From Halobacillus salinarum (GTDB taxonomy: Bacteria > Bacillota > Bacilli > Bacillales > Halobacillaceae): a DNA stretch of 64,000 nt. Both the position numbers and the translations under genes were made by a program. The notes beneath the pieces are model-generated. The model was not told where the DNA came from and searched no databases. It saw only the letters and a program-made list of their open reading frames with translations. This document shows positions 29,135 through 37,743 of the stretch, one piece after another. Location: the NCBI RefSeq assembly GCF_022919095.1, contig NZ_CP095073.1, forward strand, positions 2,728,001 through 2,792,000, read 5' to 3'. The stretch's first letter is position 1. Each line of letters starts with the position of its first letter.

Positions 29135-31171
29135 TTAATCCAGAACTTCGCCTTTCAAGTGCTCGTCCTCTTCCAGCAAAGCTTTTATTTCACTGTAGGA
29201 AGGGTCATGAAGCCACTTCTCCCCTTCAATGATATCTAGTGCGTCCTGTCTGGCTGTTTCAAGAGCTCTGTAATCATGGACCATATCACCTACTTTAAAA
29301 TCAGGAAGTCCGCTTTGCTTTCTGCCAAAAAAGTCTCCGGGACCTCTGAGCTTTAAATCTTGTTCTGAAAGCTCAAACCCGTCATTAGTCTCTGTCATGA
29401 TTCTCATACGTTCTTTACCTACATCCCCTTTTGGATCTGCGAGCAGAATACAGTAGCTCTGCCTGTCTCCTCTTCCGACTCGCCCCCTGAGCTGGTGAAG
29501 CTGGGATAATCCAAAACGTTCGGCGTCATAAATCACCATCACAGTCGCGTTAGGGACATTTACTCCAACTTCTACAACTGTCGTAGATACGAGAATTTGC
29601 AACTCATTTTCAGAGAAACGCTTCATCACTTCTTCCTTTTCTTCGTTACTAAGCCGGCCATGCATAAGTCCTACGGAACTGTCTGGTTCAAAAACAGCAC
29701 TCAATTGGGTATAGATATCCACAGCATTTTGAATATCAAGTTTGTCTGATTCTTCAATTAAAGGACAAATAACGTAGGCCTGATGTCCGTCCGCTACTTC
29801 TTTATGAATAAAGGACAGCACCCGGTTGGTCATTTCTCCTTTTACCCAATAGGTCTCTACCGGCTTTCTTCCTGCTGGCATTTCATCAATGACAGAAACA
29901 TCCATATCACCAAAGGCAGTAATTGCCAGAGTTCTTGGAATTGGGGTGGCGGTCATAAATAAGACGTCCGGGTGGAGACCTTTATCTCTAAGGGTTCTAC
30001 GCTGCTGAACTCCGAAGCGGTGTTGTTCATCAACGATAACCATGCCTAAATCATTAAAGACTACTTCCTCCTGGATCAGAGCATGTGTACCGACAATGAT
30101 ATCCGCTTCTTTTTTATTGATCCTTTCAAGAATTTCTTTTCTCCGCCTGCCTTTAACAGAACCGGTAAGCAGCACTACATTCGCCCGGCTGTGGAACATT
30201 TCCTGTAAAGAATGGAAATGCTGTTCGGCAAGAATCTCAGTCGGCACCATCAGCGCCCCCTGTTTCCCTGAGGTCAAGGAAGCGTACAGGGCGATCGCCG
30301 CAACTGCTGTTTTCCCTGAACCTACATCCCCTTGAAGGAGTCGATTCATCCTGTAAGAACTCTTCATATCTTTTAAAATTTCAGCCAGAGACTTTTTTTG
30401 AGCGTTCGTAAGCTCGTAAGGCAGGGACTGCACAAAAGAAGTCAGTTCATCATTGTTATACCGCTGGGCATTTCCTTTGGTAGACTCCCGATGACTCTTT
30501 CTTAACAGCTGCATTTTTAGCTGAAAGAGGAGAAATTCTTCATAAATAAATCGTCTTTTTGCATGTTTTAAAAGAATTCTTGACTGTGGGTAATGCATCT
30601 GATGTAAAGCACCGGCACGATCCGGTAATTTATAGGAGTTTTTTATATCCTCAGGAAGAATTTCCTGAACTTCATGCGAATAATCATCAAGAGCTGTCTT
30701 GATCACTTTCCTTAGCGTATTTAAGGTAAGATTCTCTTTTAAAGAATAGACGGGCTGGATAGGCTCCTGCGATTTTGATTCCCCTTTTTTATACTGACTC
30801 ACTGTAATTTGCAGGCGCTGCTGATCCCATTTACCGGTAACGGTAATGGTATCGCCCTGTTGAATTTGCTTTTTAGCAAAAGCTCGATTAAACATCACAG
30901 CTTTGACAGCAAATTGTTCCACTTGCAAAGTCATCGTAAGCCGAGATTTTCTTCTGCCAAAATAGCTAAGGGAAGGCTCAGAAACCACCTTCCCTTCAAT
31001 CGTAGCTTTTTCATTGTGGGCAAGCTCTGTCAGCGGCTTTACTTCGTATGAGTCATAACGAAAAGGGAAGTAAAAAAGCAAATCCTCTACGGTAAAAAGA
31101 CCGAGCTCGTTTAAATGAGCCGCAACCTTCTCTCCTACCCCTTTCACTTCATTAATCGGCTGACGCAGCAC
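29135..31171 (-). CDS. recG: ATP-dependent DNA helicase RecG
   Basis: A 678-residue branch-migration helicase that rescues stalled forks. An N-terminal wedge/OB domain (about 1-230) precedes the helicase core: Walker A LLQGDVGSGKTAVA near 280, DEQHRFG (DExH box), MTATPIPRTL, and the C-terminal QLRGRVGRGD. The start is GTG at 31171 with only a weak GAGTGAG ribosome site; it follows sdaAA by 10 bp. Confidence 0.96.
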   Translation of the reverse strand: MLRQPINEVKGVGEKVAAHLNELGLFTVEDLLFYFPFRYDSYEVKPLTELAHNEKATIEGKVVSEPSLSYFGRRKSRLTMTLQVEQFAVKAVMFNRAFAKKQIQQGDTITVTGKWDQQRLQITVSQYKKGESKSQEPIQPVYSLKENLTLNTLRKVIKTALDDYSHEVQEILPEDIKNSYKLPDRAGALHQMHYPQSRILLKHAKRRFIYEEFLLFQLKMQLLRKSHRESTKGNAQRYNNDELTSFVQSLPYELTNAQKKSLAEILKDMKSSYRMNRLLQGDVGSGKTAVAAIALYASLTSGKQGALMVPTEILAEQHFHSLQEMFHSRANVVLLTGSVKGRRRKEILERINKKEADIIVGTHALIQEEVVFNDLGMVIVDEQHRFGVQQRRTLRDKGLHPDVLFMTATPIPRTLAITAFGDMDVSVIDEMPAGRKPVETYWVKGEMTNRVLSFIHKEVADGHQAYVICPLIEESDKLDIQNAVDIYTQLSAVFEPDSSVGLMHGRLSNEEKEEVMKRFSENELQILVSTTVVEVGVNVPNATVMVIYDAERFGLSQLHQLRGRVGRGDRQSYCILLADPKGDVGKERMRIMTETNDGFELSEQDLKLRGPGDFFGRKQSGLPDFKVGDMVHDYRALETARQDALDIIEGEKWLHDPSYSEIKALLEEDEHLKGEVLD

Positions 31172-31181
31172 AATTTTTCAC

Positions 31182-32066
31182 TCACTCTCTTTTTAAGGAT
31201 ATTCCATATACTTTTGCTTCCAGCTCTCTGCCTGTAGGAGTAGCAGCAAGCCCTCCTTGAGCAGTTTCACGAAAAGCAGACGGCATTCTCTGCCCTACTT
31301 TATACATGGCATCGATTACTTCATCACAAGGGATTCTGCTCTTCACGCCGGCCAGTGCCATATCCGCTGCGACTACAGCGTTGGAGGCACCCATAGCATT
31401 TCTTTTTACACATGGAACTTCCACTAACCCTGCTACAGGATCACAAATTAAGCCTAGCATATTTTTCAAAGTAATGGCCATGGCTTCTGCAGACTGCGAA
31501 GGCGTACCACCTGCCATTTCTACTATAGCTGCTGCTGCCATTCCAGCAGCCGAGCCGACTTCTGCTTGACAGCCGCCGGCTGCACCGGAAATCGATGCAT
31601 TATTGGCGACAACAAACCCAAATGCCCCAGAGGTAAACAAGTAACGAACCATTTGCTCTCTCGTTGGATTTAATTGGTTTTTAACCGCGAATAGAGTGCC
31701 CGGGACGCAACCTGCACTTCCTGCTGTCGGTGTCGCACAAATGGTTCCCATGGCTGCGTTCACTTCATTGGTGGCTACCGCTTTGCTCACTGCATCCATA
31801 AGCAGCTGTCCAGAAAGAGGAGTATGGTTTTTCATGTAATTTTGAATGAGGACCGCATCTCCTCCTGTCAAGCCGCTGTGGGATTTCACACCTTTAAGAC
31901 CATCTTCAATCGCCTTTTCCATAACATCCAGATTTTTTTCCATTTGACCGACAACTTCATCTCTTGTTAGTTCTTTCACTTTCATTTCCTGCCGAATCAT
32001 GACTTCGGATATTTGTATGCCTTCAGTTTCAGCTAATTCAACTAATTCAGCTACATTTCTAAACAT
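31182..32066 (-). CDS. sdaAA: L-serine dehydratase alpha subunit
   Basis: A 294-residue alpha chain of the iron-sulphur L-serine dehydratase, converting serine to pyruvate and ammonia. Cluster cysteines are expected in TICATPTAGSAGCVPGT, MLGLICDPVAGL and VEVPCVKRNAMGA. It forms a heterodimer with the beta chain encoded 20 bp upstream. Confidence 0.95.
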   Translation of the reverse strand: MFRNVAELVELAETEGIQISEVMIRQEMKVKELTRDEVVGQMEKNLDVMEKAIEDGLKGVKSHSGLTGGDAVLIQNYMKNHTPLSGQLLMDAVSKAVATNEVNAAMGTICATPTAGSAGCVPGTLFAVKNQLNPTREQMVRYLFTSGAFGFVVANNASISGAAGGCQAEVGSAAGMAAAAIVEMAGGTPSQSAEAMAITLKNMLGLICDPVAGLVEVPCVKRNAMGASNAVVAADMALAGVKSRIPCDEVIDAMYKVGQRMPSAFRETAQGGLAATPTGRELEAKVYGISLKRE

Positions 32067-32086
32067 AGACTTTCTCCTTTCAAAGG

Positions 32087-32749
32087 TTAATCAGAGATCT
32101 TTGCCACTTGAATAATATGATCCGCCCGTTCCAATTCACTTAGCAGCGAGTCACCGACATTCTGATCGACTTCGATGACCATCAGAGCTTGTTCTCCTTC
32201 AGCCTTCCTTGACATCTCCATCCGGCCGATATTAATTTGATGCTTGGCCAAAATGGCTGTAGATGAAGCTATGGCCCCAAAACGATCGTTATGAATGAGC
32301 AGTATAGCTGGATGACTGCCCGAAAGTCTGAGCTCAAAGCCATTCAGCTCAGTGATTTCTGCTTTCCCGCCGCCGATTGAAATGCCGACTAATTCGAGTT
32401 CCCCATCGTCGTCCCCAATTTTTATCCGCGCTGTATTCGGATGGTCTGTATGAGCATCCTCTTCGTGAAAACGGACTTTCATGCCTCCCGCTCTCGCTTT
32501 TTTCAATGCCTCACTAATTCGGGGATCATCCGTATCGTAGTCCAGCAGACCTCCTACAATCGCTACGTCTGTTCCGTGGCCTTTGTATGTCTTCGCAAAG
32601 GAACCATAGAGGTGAATGTGGGCATAGTTTGGCTCCCGGCCAAATAAATGCCTCGCTGCACGCCCGATTCTTGCAGCTCCGGCTGTATGTGAACTTGAAG
32701 GTCCAATCATGACTGGACCGATAATATCAAAAACTGATCGATATTTCAT
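32087..32749 (-). CDS. sdaAB: L-serine dehydratase beta subunit
   Basis: A 220-residue beta chain with the signature VMIGPSSSHTAGAARIGRAA near residue 12 and a C-terminal ACT-like region (about 150-220) that may sense serine. The start at 32749 (MKYRSVFDIIG) is preferred to the ATG four codons earlier because GGTGG lies at the right distance. First gene of the sdaAB-sdaAA-recG unit. Confidence 0.95.
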   Translation of the reverse strand: MKYRSVFDIIGPVMIGPSSSHTAGAARIGRAARHLFGREPNYAHIHLYGSFAKTYKGHGTDVAIVGGLLDYDTDDPRISEALKKARAGGMKVRFHEEDAHTDHPNTARIKIGDDDGELELVGISIGGGKAEITELNGFELRLSGSHPAILLIHNDRFGAIASSTAILAKHQINIGRMEMSRKAEGEQALMVIEVDQNVGDSLLSELERADHIIQVAKISD

Positions 32750-32788
32750 AACTTCCACCATCCTTTATTCTCACTATCTATTTTAACG

Positions 32789-32802
32789 AGAAAACGCTTT
32801 CT
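32789..32802 (-). promoter_or_regulatory. Possible catabolite-response (cre) element before sdaAB
   Basis: AGAAAGCGTTTTCT on the minus strand is a near-palindrome with the central AAnCG of CcpA sites and two deviations from the consensus. It lies just upstream of a TAAAAT that could be the sdaAB -10. Carbon control of serine deamination would make sense, but this is a weak motif match. Confidence 0.35.
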
Positions 32803-32870
32803 AATCCAGTTTCATGCCAATACTATCTTATCATATTTTCTAAGAAAGTAATGAAAAGATGTTGTTAATA

Positions 32871-32899
32871 TTGCTTCTTTTAAATAACCGAGGTAAAAT
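32871..32899 (+). promoter_or_regulatory. Sigma-A promoter of the purine permease gene
   Basis: TTGCTT, a 17-nt spacer and TAAAAT, about 60 bp before the permease start. A 6-bp hairpin GGTTAC/GTAACC (32911-32925) would form near the very 5' end of the transcript. No purine-riboswitch core is present in the leader. Confidence 0.65.
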
Positions 32900-32961
32900 A
32901 ATATTTTGTGGGTTACTCGGTAACCGGGTGGGAGAGGGATAATTTCATAGAGGAGTTTCTT

Positions 32962-34230
32962 ATGCTCAATCAGCATTCCGGCCAGTCCAGCTGGAAAAAT
33001 GAAATTGTGGCAGGCATGATTGGTTATTTTACGACGGTCTACATCGTTGCAGTTAATAGTCAAATTCTTGAAAGTGCCGGATTGCCTTTGCAAAGCGGTA
33101 TGACAGCCACAATTCTTGCCAGCGCGGTTGGCTGTTTGATCATGGCTCTATATGCGAAAGCACCGATGATTCTCATCCCTGGCATGGGGATTAATGCTTT
33201 ATTCGCCTATTCGATTGTCGAAAGCGGAGGTTTCAGTTTTCAGGAGGGACTCGGAGTTGTAACAGCAGCATCAGCTATTTTTCTCCTGACTGCATTCACT
33301 AAGCTTGGTGAATGGTTGAAACATGCAATTCCTGAATCGTTAAAGCATGCCATTACTGTTGGGTTAGGCTTGTTCCTTACACTGATTGGCTTAGAAAAAG
33401 GCGGGCTCGTCGTCAAAGGAGAACATTCTTTAATTCAATTGGGGAATCCTTCTTCGGCCCTGGTGATTACCAGTCTGATCACACTTTTTATTGCCATATT
33501 GTTATTTGTCAGGAACGTGCCGGGTAATTTTCTCATCAGCATGCTCATCGGAACTCTGATCGCAAAATTTACAGGGGTTTTAAACCCTCAAGGTTCATCC
33601 CTTGAACTAAGCGACCAGCATTGGATCATGCTTCCATCTTTCAACGAAATCGGAGACTTCCGTTTTTGGATGGCAGTATTTCCATTAGCCATTGTGCTTA
33701 TTTTTGAGAACATGGGGTTAATTCATGGACAACTGGGCATGCTCAATCAGGAGGAAAAGTTCAAAAAATCCTATCAAGCCACGGCATTTTCAGCGTTGTT
33801 CTGCGGCTTTTTAGGTACTTCACCCACTGTTTCTTCTGCTGAAAGCGCGGCATCAATCGCCTCCGGCGCAAAGTCTGGAAGGGCAGCATTGGTTACGGCA
33901 CTGCTTTTTCTAGGAACGTTATTCATCATTCCTTGGATTACGATGGTGCCTTCAACAGCAATTAGCCCGATATTAATTATTGTCGGGGCTCTGATGGTCC
34001 AAAACATTAAGCACATCCCGCTCGTCAATTTGGCTGAAGCAATGCCTGCGTTCTTAATCATTGTAATGATTCCCTTTACGTATTCCATTGCAGATGGGAT
34101 GGCATTTGGATTTATTGCATACCCGCTTGTTAAGTTTGCGATCGGGAAACAAAAAGAATTATCGGTACCGGTTGTTTGTATTGCCATGGTTTTTCTCGTT
34201 GAATTTATCATGCGTTCGCTCGGTCATTAA
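32962..34230 (+). CDS. NCS2 family purine permease (AzgA type)
   Basis: A 422-residue, highly hydrophobic transporter with about 12-13 membrane segments. AzgA-branch signatures are ILIPGMGINALFAYSIV near residue 70, IVLIFENMGLIHGQLG near 245 and LGTSPTVSSAESAASIASGAK near 290, pointing to hypoxanthine/guanine/adenine:proton symport; the exact substrate is open. The start at 32962 follows GAGGAG by 6 nt; an in-frame upstream extension lacks a ribosome site. It is divergent from sdaAB and absent from this place in B. subtilis. Confidence 0.88.
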   Translation: MLNQHSGQSSWKNEIVAGMIGYFTTVYIVAVNSQILESAGLPLQSGMTATILASAVGCLIMALYAKAPMILIPGMGINALFAYSIVESGGFSFQEGLGVVTAASAIFLLTAFTKLGEWLKHAIPESLKHAITVGLGLFLTLIGLEKGGLVVKGEHSLIQLGNPSSALVITSLITLFIAILLFVRNVPGNFLISMLIGTLIAKFTGVLNPQGSSLELSDQHWIMLPSFNEIGDFRFWMAVFPLAIVLIFENMGLIHGQLGMLNQEEKFKKSYQATAFSALFCGFLGTSPTVSSAESAASIASGAKSGRAALVTALLFLGTLFIIPWITMVPSTAISPILIIVGALMVQNIKHIPLVNLAEAMPAFLIIVMIPFTYSIADGMAFGFIAYPLVKFAIGKQKELSVPVVCIAMVFLVEFIMRSLGH

Positions 34231-34262
34231 AAAAACCCCTGGGACTCCCCCAGGGGTTTTAT
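34231..34262. terminator. Bidirectional terminator after the permease
   Basis: AAAACCCCTGGG / CCCAGGGGTTTT with a 5-nt loop, immediately after the permease stop. A seven-T run on the minus strand and four T on the plus strand allow it to serve both the permease and the small convergent ORF. Confidence 0.85.
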
Positions 34263-34283
34263 GTATATATAAACGACTGACAA

Positions 34284-34385
34284 TTACTTCCGCTTTTTGG
34301 AGTCATAAACCGTCTTAACCATGACAAGAACGATAAACAAAAAAATTACTCCTAATCCTTCCAGCACAGCCATTATGAGATCCAC
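34284..34385 (-). CDS. Small single-span membrane protein, 33 residues
   Basis: An unrecognised ORF of 33 codons: a GTG start, an acidic short N-terminus, one hydrophobic stretch (LGVIFLFIVLVMV, about residues 11-23) and a basic tail ending DSKKRK, the layout of a small inner-membrane protein with a cytoplasmic C-terminus. AGAGGATGGGGG lies upstream at plausible spacing, and the bidirectional permease terminator closes it 22 bp downstream. It lies between the permease and the cyclase genes. I do not recognise a family. Confidence 0.55.
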   Translation of the reverse strand: MDLIMAVLEGLGVIFLFIVLVMVKTVYDSKKRK

Positions 34386-34447
34386 TTTTTTTAACCCCCA
34401 TCCTCTTTACTTACGTATATATGCTGCATGTCCCCTGAACATTCAGA

Positions 34448-34485
34448 AAATACAAAGGAAGAAATTAAGCTCTTCCTTTGTATTT
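34448..34485 (-). terminator. Terminator after the cyclase gene
   Basis: A 15-bp perfect stem AAATACAAAGGAAGA / TCTTCCTTTGTATTT with an 8-nt loop, starting 4 bp after the cyclase stop. The T-rich arm gives TTTTCTG after the stem on the minus strand. Confidence 0.8.
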
Positions 34486-34489
34486 ATCC

Positions 34490-36373
34490 TCAGCTATATT
34501 TCCGCGTGTAGTGGCTGAGTGTCAGCAGCGGCCAAATGAATCGGTAGCTATGGTAATGAATATAAAAAGTCCCGCCCATTCCCTGTCCTTTTGGATAATC
34601 CTCCGTCCATTTTTGAGATTTTCCATGCTTCACTAAAAATTGAATCCCCTTTTCAATCGCTTTCGTCGGTGTCTCTGAAACTGAGATAAGCGCATCTACC
34701 GCCCATGCGGTATGAGTAAGAGTACTGGCCTGTAAAGGAACATACTTCTTTTTCTGATCGCTTTCACACGACTCTCCCCATCCCCCATCTATTCTCTGGA
34801 TCTCTTCCAGCCAGCTGACTGCTTTTTTTAGCAGCTTTCCTCCAGGGGCGGCGCCAGTTGCAGCCAACCCTGTAACAGCTGCCCACGTACCGTAGATGTA
34901 GCAGATGCCCCAGCGGCCATACCATGAGCCATTGGCTTCTTGATTGGATTTCAGCCACTTATGAGCTTTCTTTACACTTGGATGCTGTTTTGAAAGATTT
35001 GTGTAATTGCCTAAGAACTCTAATGTTCTTCCAGTTAAATCAGCACTGGAAGGATCCTCAAATATAAATGCTGCTTTTTCGATCGGCAGCAGAGAAAGAT
35101 AGGGCTTATTTATTCCTTTTTCAAAGGAGGGCCATCCTCCATCATCATTTTGCATGGAAAGAACCCATGAGGACCCAAGCTGCCAGCGCGAGTAAGTACC
35201 AGGTTCTTGGAAAACTTCGTGGGCAAGAGATCTCAAACTAGCCGTGCTGTCATCTACATCTGGATTAATGGTATTAATATTTGAAAAACCAAAGCCCCCA
35301 GGGAGTTGATGTGGATTATGGATTGCCCAGTCCCCATACTTCACATTCTGACGCGATAATAAGTAAGCATTTGCTTTTCGAATGGTTTCATCAGCCGGGG
35401 CAGCCCCAGCCTCTTGTAATGCATAGCTTATTAAAGAAGTATTCCAGACATCTGCTGTAGTATATTGAACATGACTGCAGCCGTTTATTTTACACTTCAT
35501 AGATTTTAATCCATCGAGAGCCCGCTCAATGAGAGGATCATTCTCGGAATAACCGATGGAAAGCAAGGCGAAAATCATTAAAAATGTGGAACTAAAATAG
35601 CTTAGCAAGGTACCATCTGGCTCAATTCGACGGAGCATATATTGTTCTGCATCGTTAATCGCCTGCTGCTCCAGTCCTTCAAAAAAACGCAGTTCCTCTC
35701 CTCTTGCTTGTATGAGAGAGGAAAAATACTCTTGCCATTCGTCTAATTGAGGATGCACAAAAACTTCCTGCTCTCTTTTCTGTGTTTTCAAATGGGACAA
35801 CTCAGGAGTATCCTTTGTTGTAAACACATGCTTGCGATTCCCAAGAAGAAGAATAGGAACAATGTTAGCTCTTCCAAATACGGAAATATCAAATAAATGT
35901 ACAGGAAAATAAGCAGGAAGCAGCATAACTTCAATCGGCACTGGGAAAAATACTGGCCAAGGCAGCTGTCCGGTCAGGCAGAGCATGATTTTGGTGAACA
36001 TTCCTGCTTTTTCAAGCCCGCCGCGTGCGAGAATAAAAGTCTGTGCTTTTTGCATGCATTCATCATCTTTATCATAGTAGCCAGAATAAAGAAGGCCATA
36101 ATAAGCTTCGATTGTTCTTGACAAATTACCTTGTTCTTCATCGTAGTAAAGCTTCCAAGCTCCATTTTGTTCTTGCTTGCTCATAATTCGTTCAGTTAAC
36201 TCGATGATTAATTTTTCCTCATTATTAATTGATAAAGAACGCAATAATATAATCATATAGGCGTCAGTGATTACACCTGTATCAAAAGCGTAATTCCAGG
36301 ACCCGTCACTGGTTTGTTCTGCCTTCAAAAGATTGATGAGCCGCTCTATTTCCAGCTGGACTGCTTTCTGCAA
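34490..36373 (-). CDS. Terpenoid cyclase, sporulenol synthase/squalene-hopene cyclase family
   Basis: A 627-residue cyclase of the squalene-hopene family, close in length to B. subtilis SqhC (632), which cyclises tetraprenyl-beta-curcumene to the spore lipid sporulenol. The protonating DxDD motif is DVDD in INPDVDDSTASL near residue 375. QW-type repeats are visible (QNDDGGWPSFEKG, SNQEANGSWYGRWG, EIQRIDGGWGES), and the C-terminus carries GTFYIHYHSYRFIWPLL. The start is TTG at 36373 after GAGAGG. Hopene versus sporulenol product cannot be decided here; no squalene synthase gene is nearby. Confidence 0.88.
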   Translation of the reverse strand: MQKAVQLEIERLINLLKAEQTSDGSWNYAFDTGVITDAYMIILLRSLSINNEEKLIIELTERIMSKQEQNGAWKLYYDEEQGNLSRTIEAYYGLLYSGYYDKDDECMQKAQTFILARGGLEKAGMFTKIMLCLTGQLPWPVFFPVPIEVMLLPAYFPVHLFDISVFGRANIVPILLLGNRKHVFTTKDTPELSHLKTQKREQEVFVHPQLDEWQEYFSSLIQARGEELRFFEGLEQQAINDAEQYMLRRIEPDGTLLSYFSSTFLMIFALLSIGYSENDPLIERALDGLKSMKCKINGCSHVQYTTADVWNTSLISYALQEAGAAPADETIRKANAYLLSRQNVKYGDWAIHNPHQLPGGFGFSNINTINPDVDDSTASLRSLAHEVFQEPGTYSRWQLGSSWVLSMQNDDGGWPSFEKGINKPYLSLLPIEKAAFIFEDPSSADLTGRTLEFLGNYTNLSKQHPSVKKAHKWLKSNQEANGSWYGRWGICYIYGTWAAVTGLAATGAAPGGKLLKKAVSWLEEIQRIDGGWGESCESDQKKKYVPLQASTLTHTAWAVDALISVSETPTKAIEKGIQFLVKHGKSQKWTEDYPKGQGMGGTFYIHYHSYRFIWPLLTLSHYTRKYS

Positions 36374-36456
36374 TGAAGATCAACCTCTCGATTAAGGATT
36401 CAGTATCTATACATATTCACTGATTGAGAAAGGCATTCACCCAACGGAGGTTTATT

Positions 36457-37623
36457 ATGAATAGAAAGCAGCCATACTTACAAGACTTATCGCGTGCTTT
36501 GAGCAGCCAATCCAGTAAAGGCAGTAAAATTTCGTGCAATGAAAAAGAAACAGCAATATTGAAAGAAATTCGCAGCTTAACGGAAAAAAATAATCGTAAC
36601 AACCTTACTAGAACGAAAGCCTATTATGAATACTACCTTAACCATCCCGAAATAAAGTGGGCACTGCTCGCCCACCTGGTATCTAGAAACGGGGGGTGGA
36701 ATATGACTGATTTAAAAGGGGAATTTCTTTCACTGCTATTGCCTGAAAAGGAGCAGCACAACTTTTTCTGTTTTTTAGAACGAGGCAACTGGCTCATCTT
36801 TCAGGATGCATACCCGCAGCTGTTGCTTTATGAGAAAAGCTTGGAGAGTGGGAGGAGTTTATTTCATTTGCTGCCGCATCTCCAAATTTCCTCATTCATG
36901 AAAGCGATGTGGACATACTTTTGGGAAGAAAAGGACGAGAATTTACTATCTTATTCACTTATCATTAATGAGCAAATGTACATTGAAAAGCGTGTAATCG
37001 CCCACAAATCATACCAGATTTCCGTATTGAACACGATGATGTTTAAGCTTCAAGACATCCTTAACCTTAATCACCTATTAATTCCTTACTACAGCGAAGA
37101 TAAAAAGGAAACTAAACTTTCCGGTGCTGTACTCCATCATTTCGCATCGCTTGAAGAACGGATTGAATTTGGAAAAAAGCTTTACGCTATGATTTTCAGT
37201 ACCCCTTCAAAACTTAGTCGAATTACAGCATGGGCAGGCGATCACCTTCATACTGGTTCACGCTCAGATTACTGGCCGCAATTATTTAGTGCGACTGCCA
37301 AAAGTAGAAGCGGCTCACTTCACGGTACTCGAATCAGCGCCTGCTCCTTAAAAGAAAATGCTCCTCTCATATTCAGTCCGACACTTTCTTCTGCTTGGAA
37401 AGACACGATTCAGGAAAAAGCGGAGCGAGGAGATTGGTTTGACGATGAAAAGGTGCTGAAATTCTTCGCTCCACCAACTGAAGAAAAAGCTGTAAATATT
37501 TATGAAGCGTACTGCGGAGCAATCGAAAAAATGGAACGTGCTGTATATATAGAAAAATTGTTCCTTCATAAAGATCAACAAAGAGTTTCAAACAAGGAAA
37601 ATTCCACTAAAAAAAGGGAGTGA
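36457..37623 (+). CDS. DUF2515 family protein
   Basis: A 388-residue protein of the DUF2515 family (B. subtilis YppC type), function unknown. Recognisable blocks are NNLTRTKAYYEYYL, HPEIKWALLAHLVSRNGGW and NMTDLKGEFL, with a central FQDAYPQLLLYE and a C-terminal HGTRISACSLKENAPL. No signal peptide or clear membrane segment. The ATG at 36457 follows CGGAGG by 6 nt. It is divergent from the cyclase gene across an 83-bp gap, so the two may share control. Confidence 0.82.
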   Translation: MNRKQPYLQDLSRALSSQSSKGSKISCNEKETAILKEIRSLTEKNNRNNLTRTKAYYEYYLNHPEIKWALLAHLVSRNGGWNMTDLKGEFLSLLLPEKEQHNFFCFLERGNWLIFQDAYPQLLLYEKSLESGRSLFHLLPHLQISSFMKAMWTYFWEEKDENLLSYSLIINEQMYIEKRVIAHKSYQISVLNTMMFKLQDILNLNHLLIPYYSEDKKETKLSGAVLHHFASLEERIEFGKKLYAMIFSTPSKLSRITAWAGDHLHTGSRSDYWPQLFSATAKSRSGSLHGTRISACSLKENAPLIFSPTLSSAWKDTIQEKAERGDWFDDEKVLKFFAPPTEEKAVNIYEAYCGAIEKMERAVYIEKLFLHKDQQRVSNKENSTKKRE

Positions 37624-37658
37624 GACGGGTCTAATTTATTCGATGAGAGAGTAAAAAA

Positions 37659-37682
37659 AGCCTGCAGGATTCCCTGCAGGCT
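37659..37682 (-). terminator. Terminator of fakA
   Basis: AGCCTGCAGG / CCTGCAGGCT with a 4-nt loop, followed on the minus strand by seven T residues. It serves the fakA transcript; on the plus strand there is no T-run. Confidence 0.85.
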
Positions 37683-37743
37683 GATAAAAGGTATAAATAA
37701 TGAAAGGTTAGGCGGATTCTCGATTCGATTGAGACGTGAAGCA

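Noticed and set aside
32900-32961. Purine riboswitch in the permease leader
   Set aside because: Only one 6-bp hairpin is present; the conserved three-way-junction core is missing.
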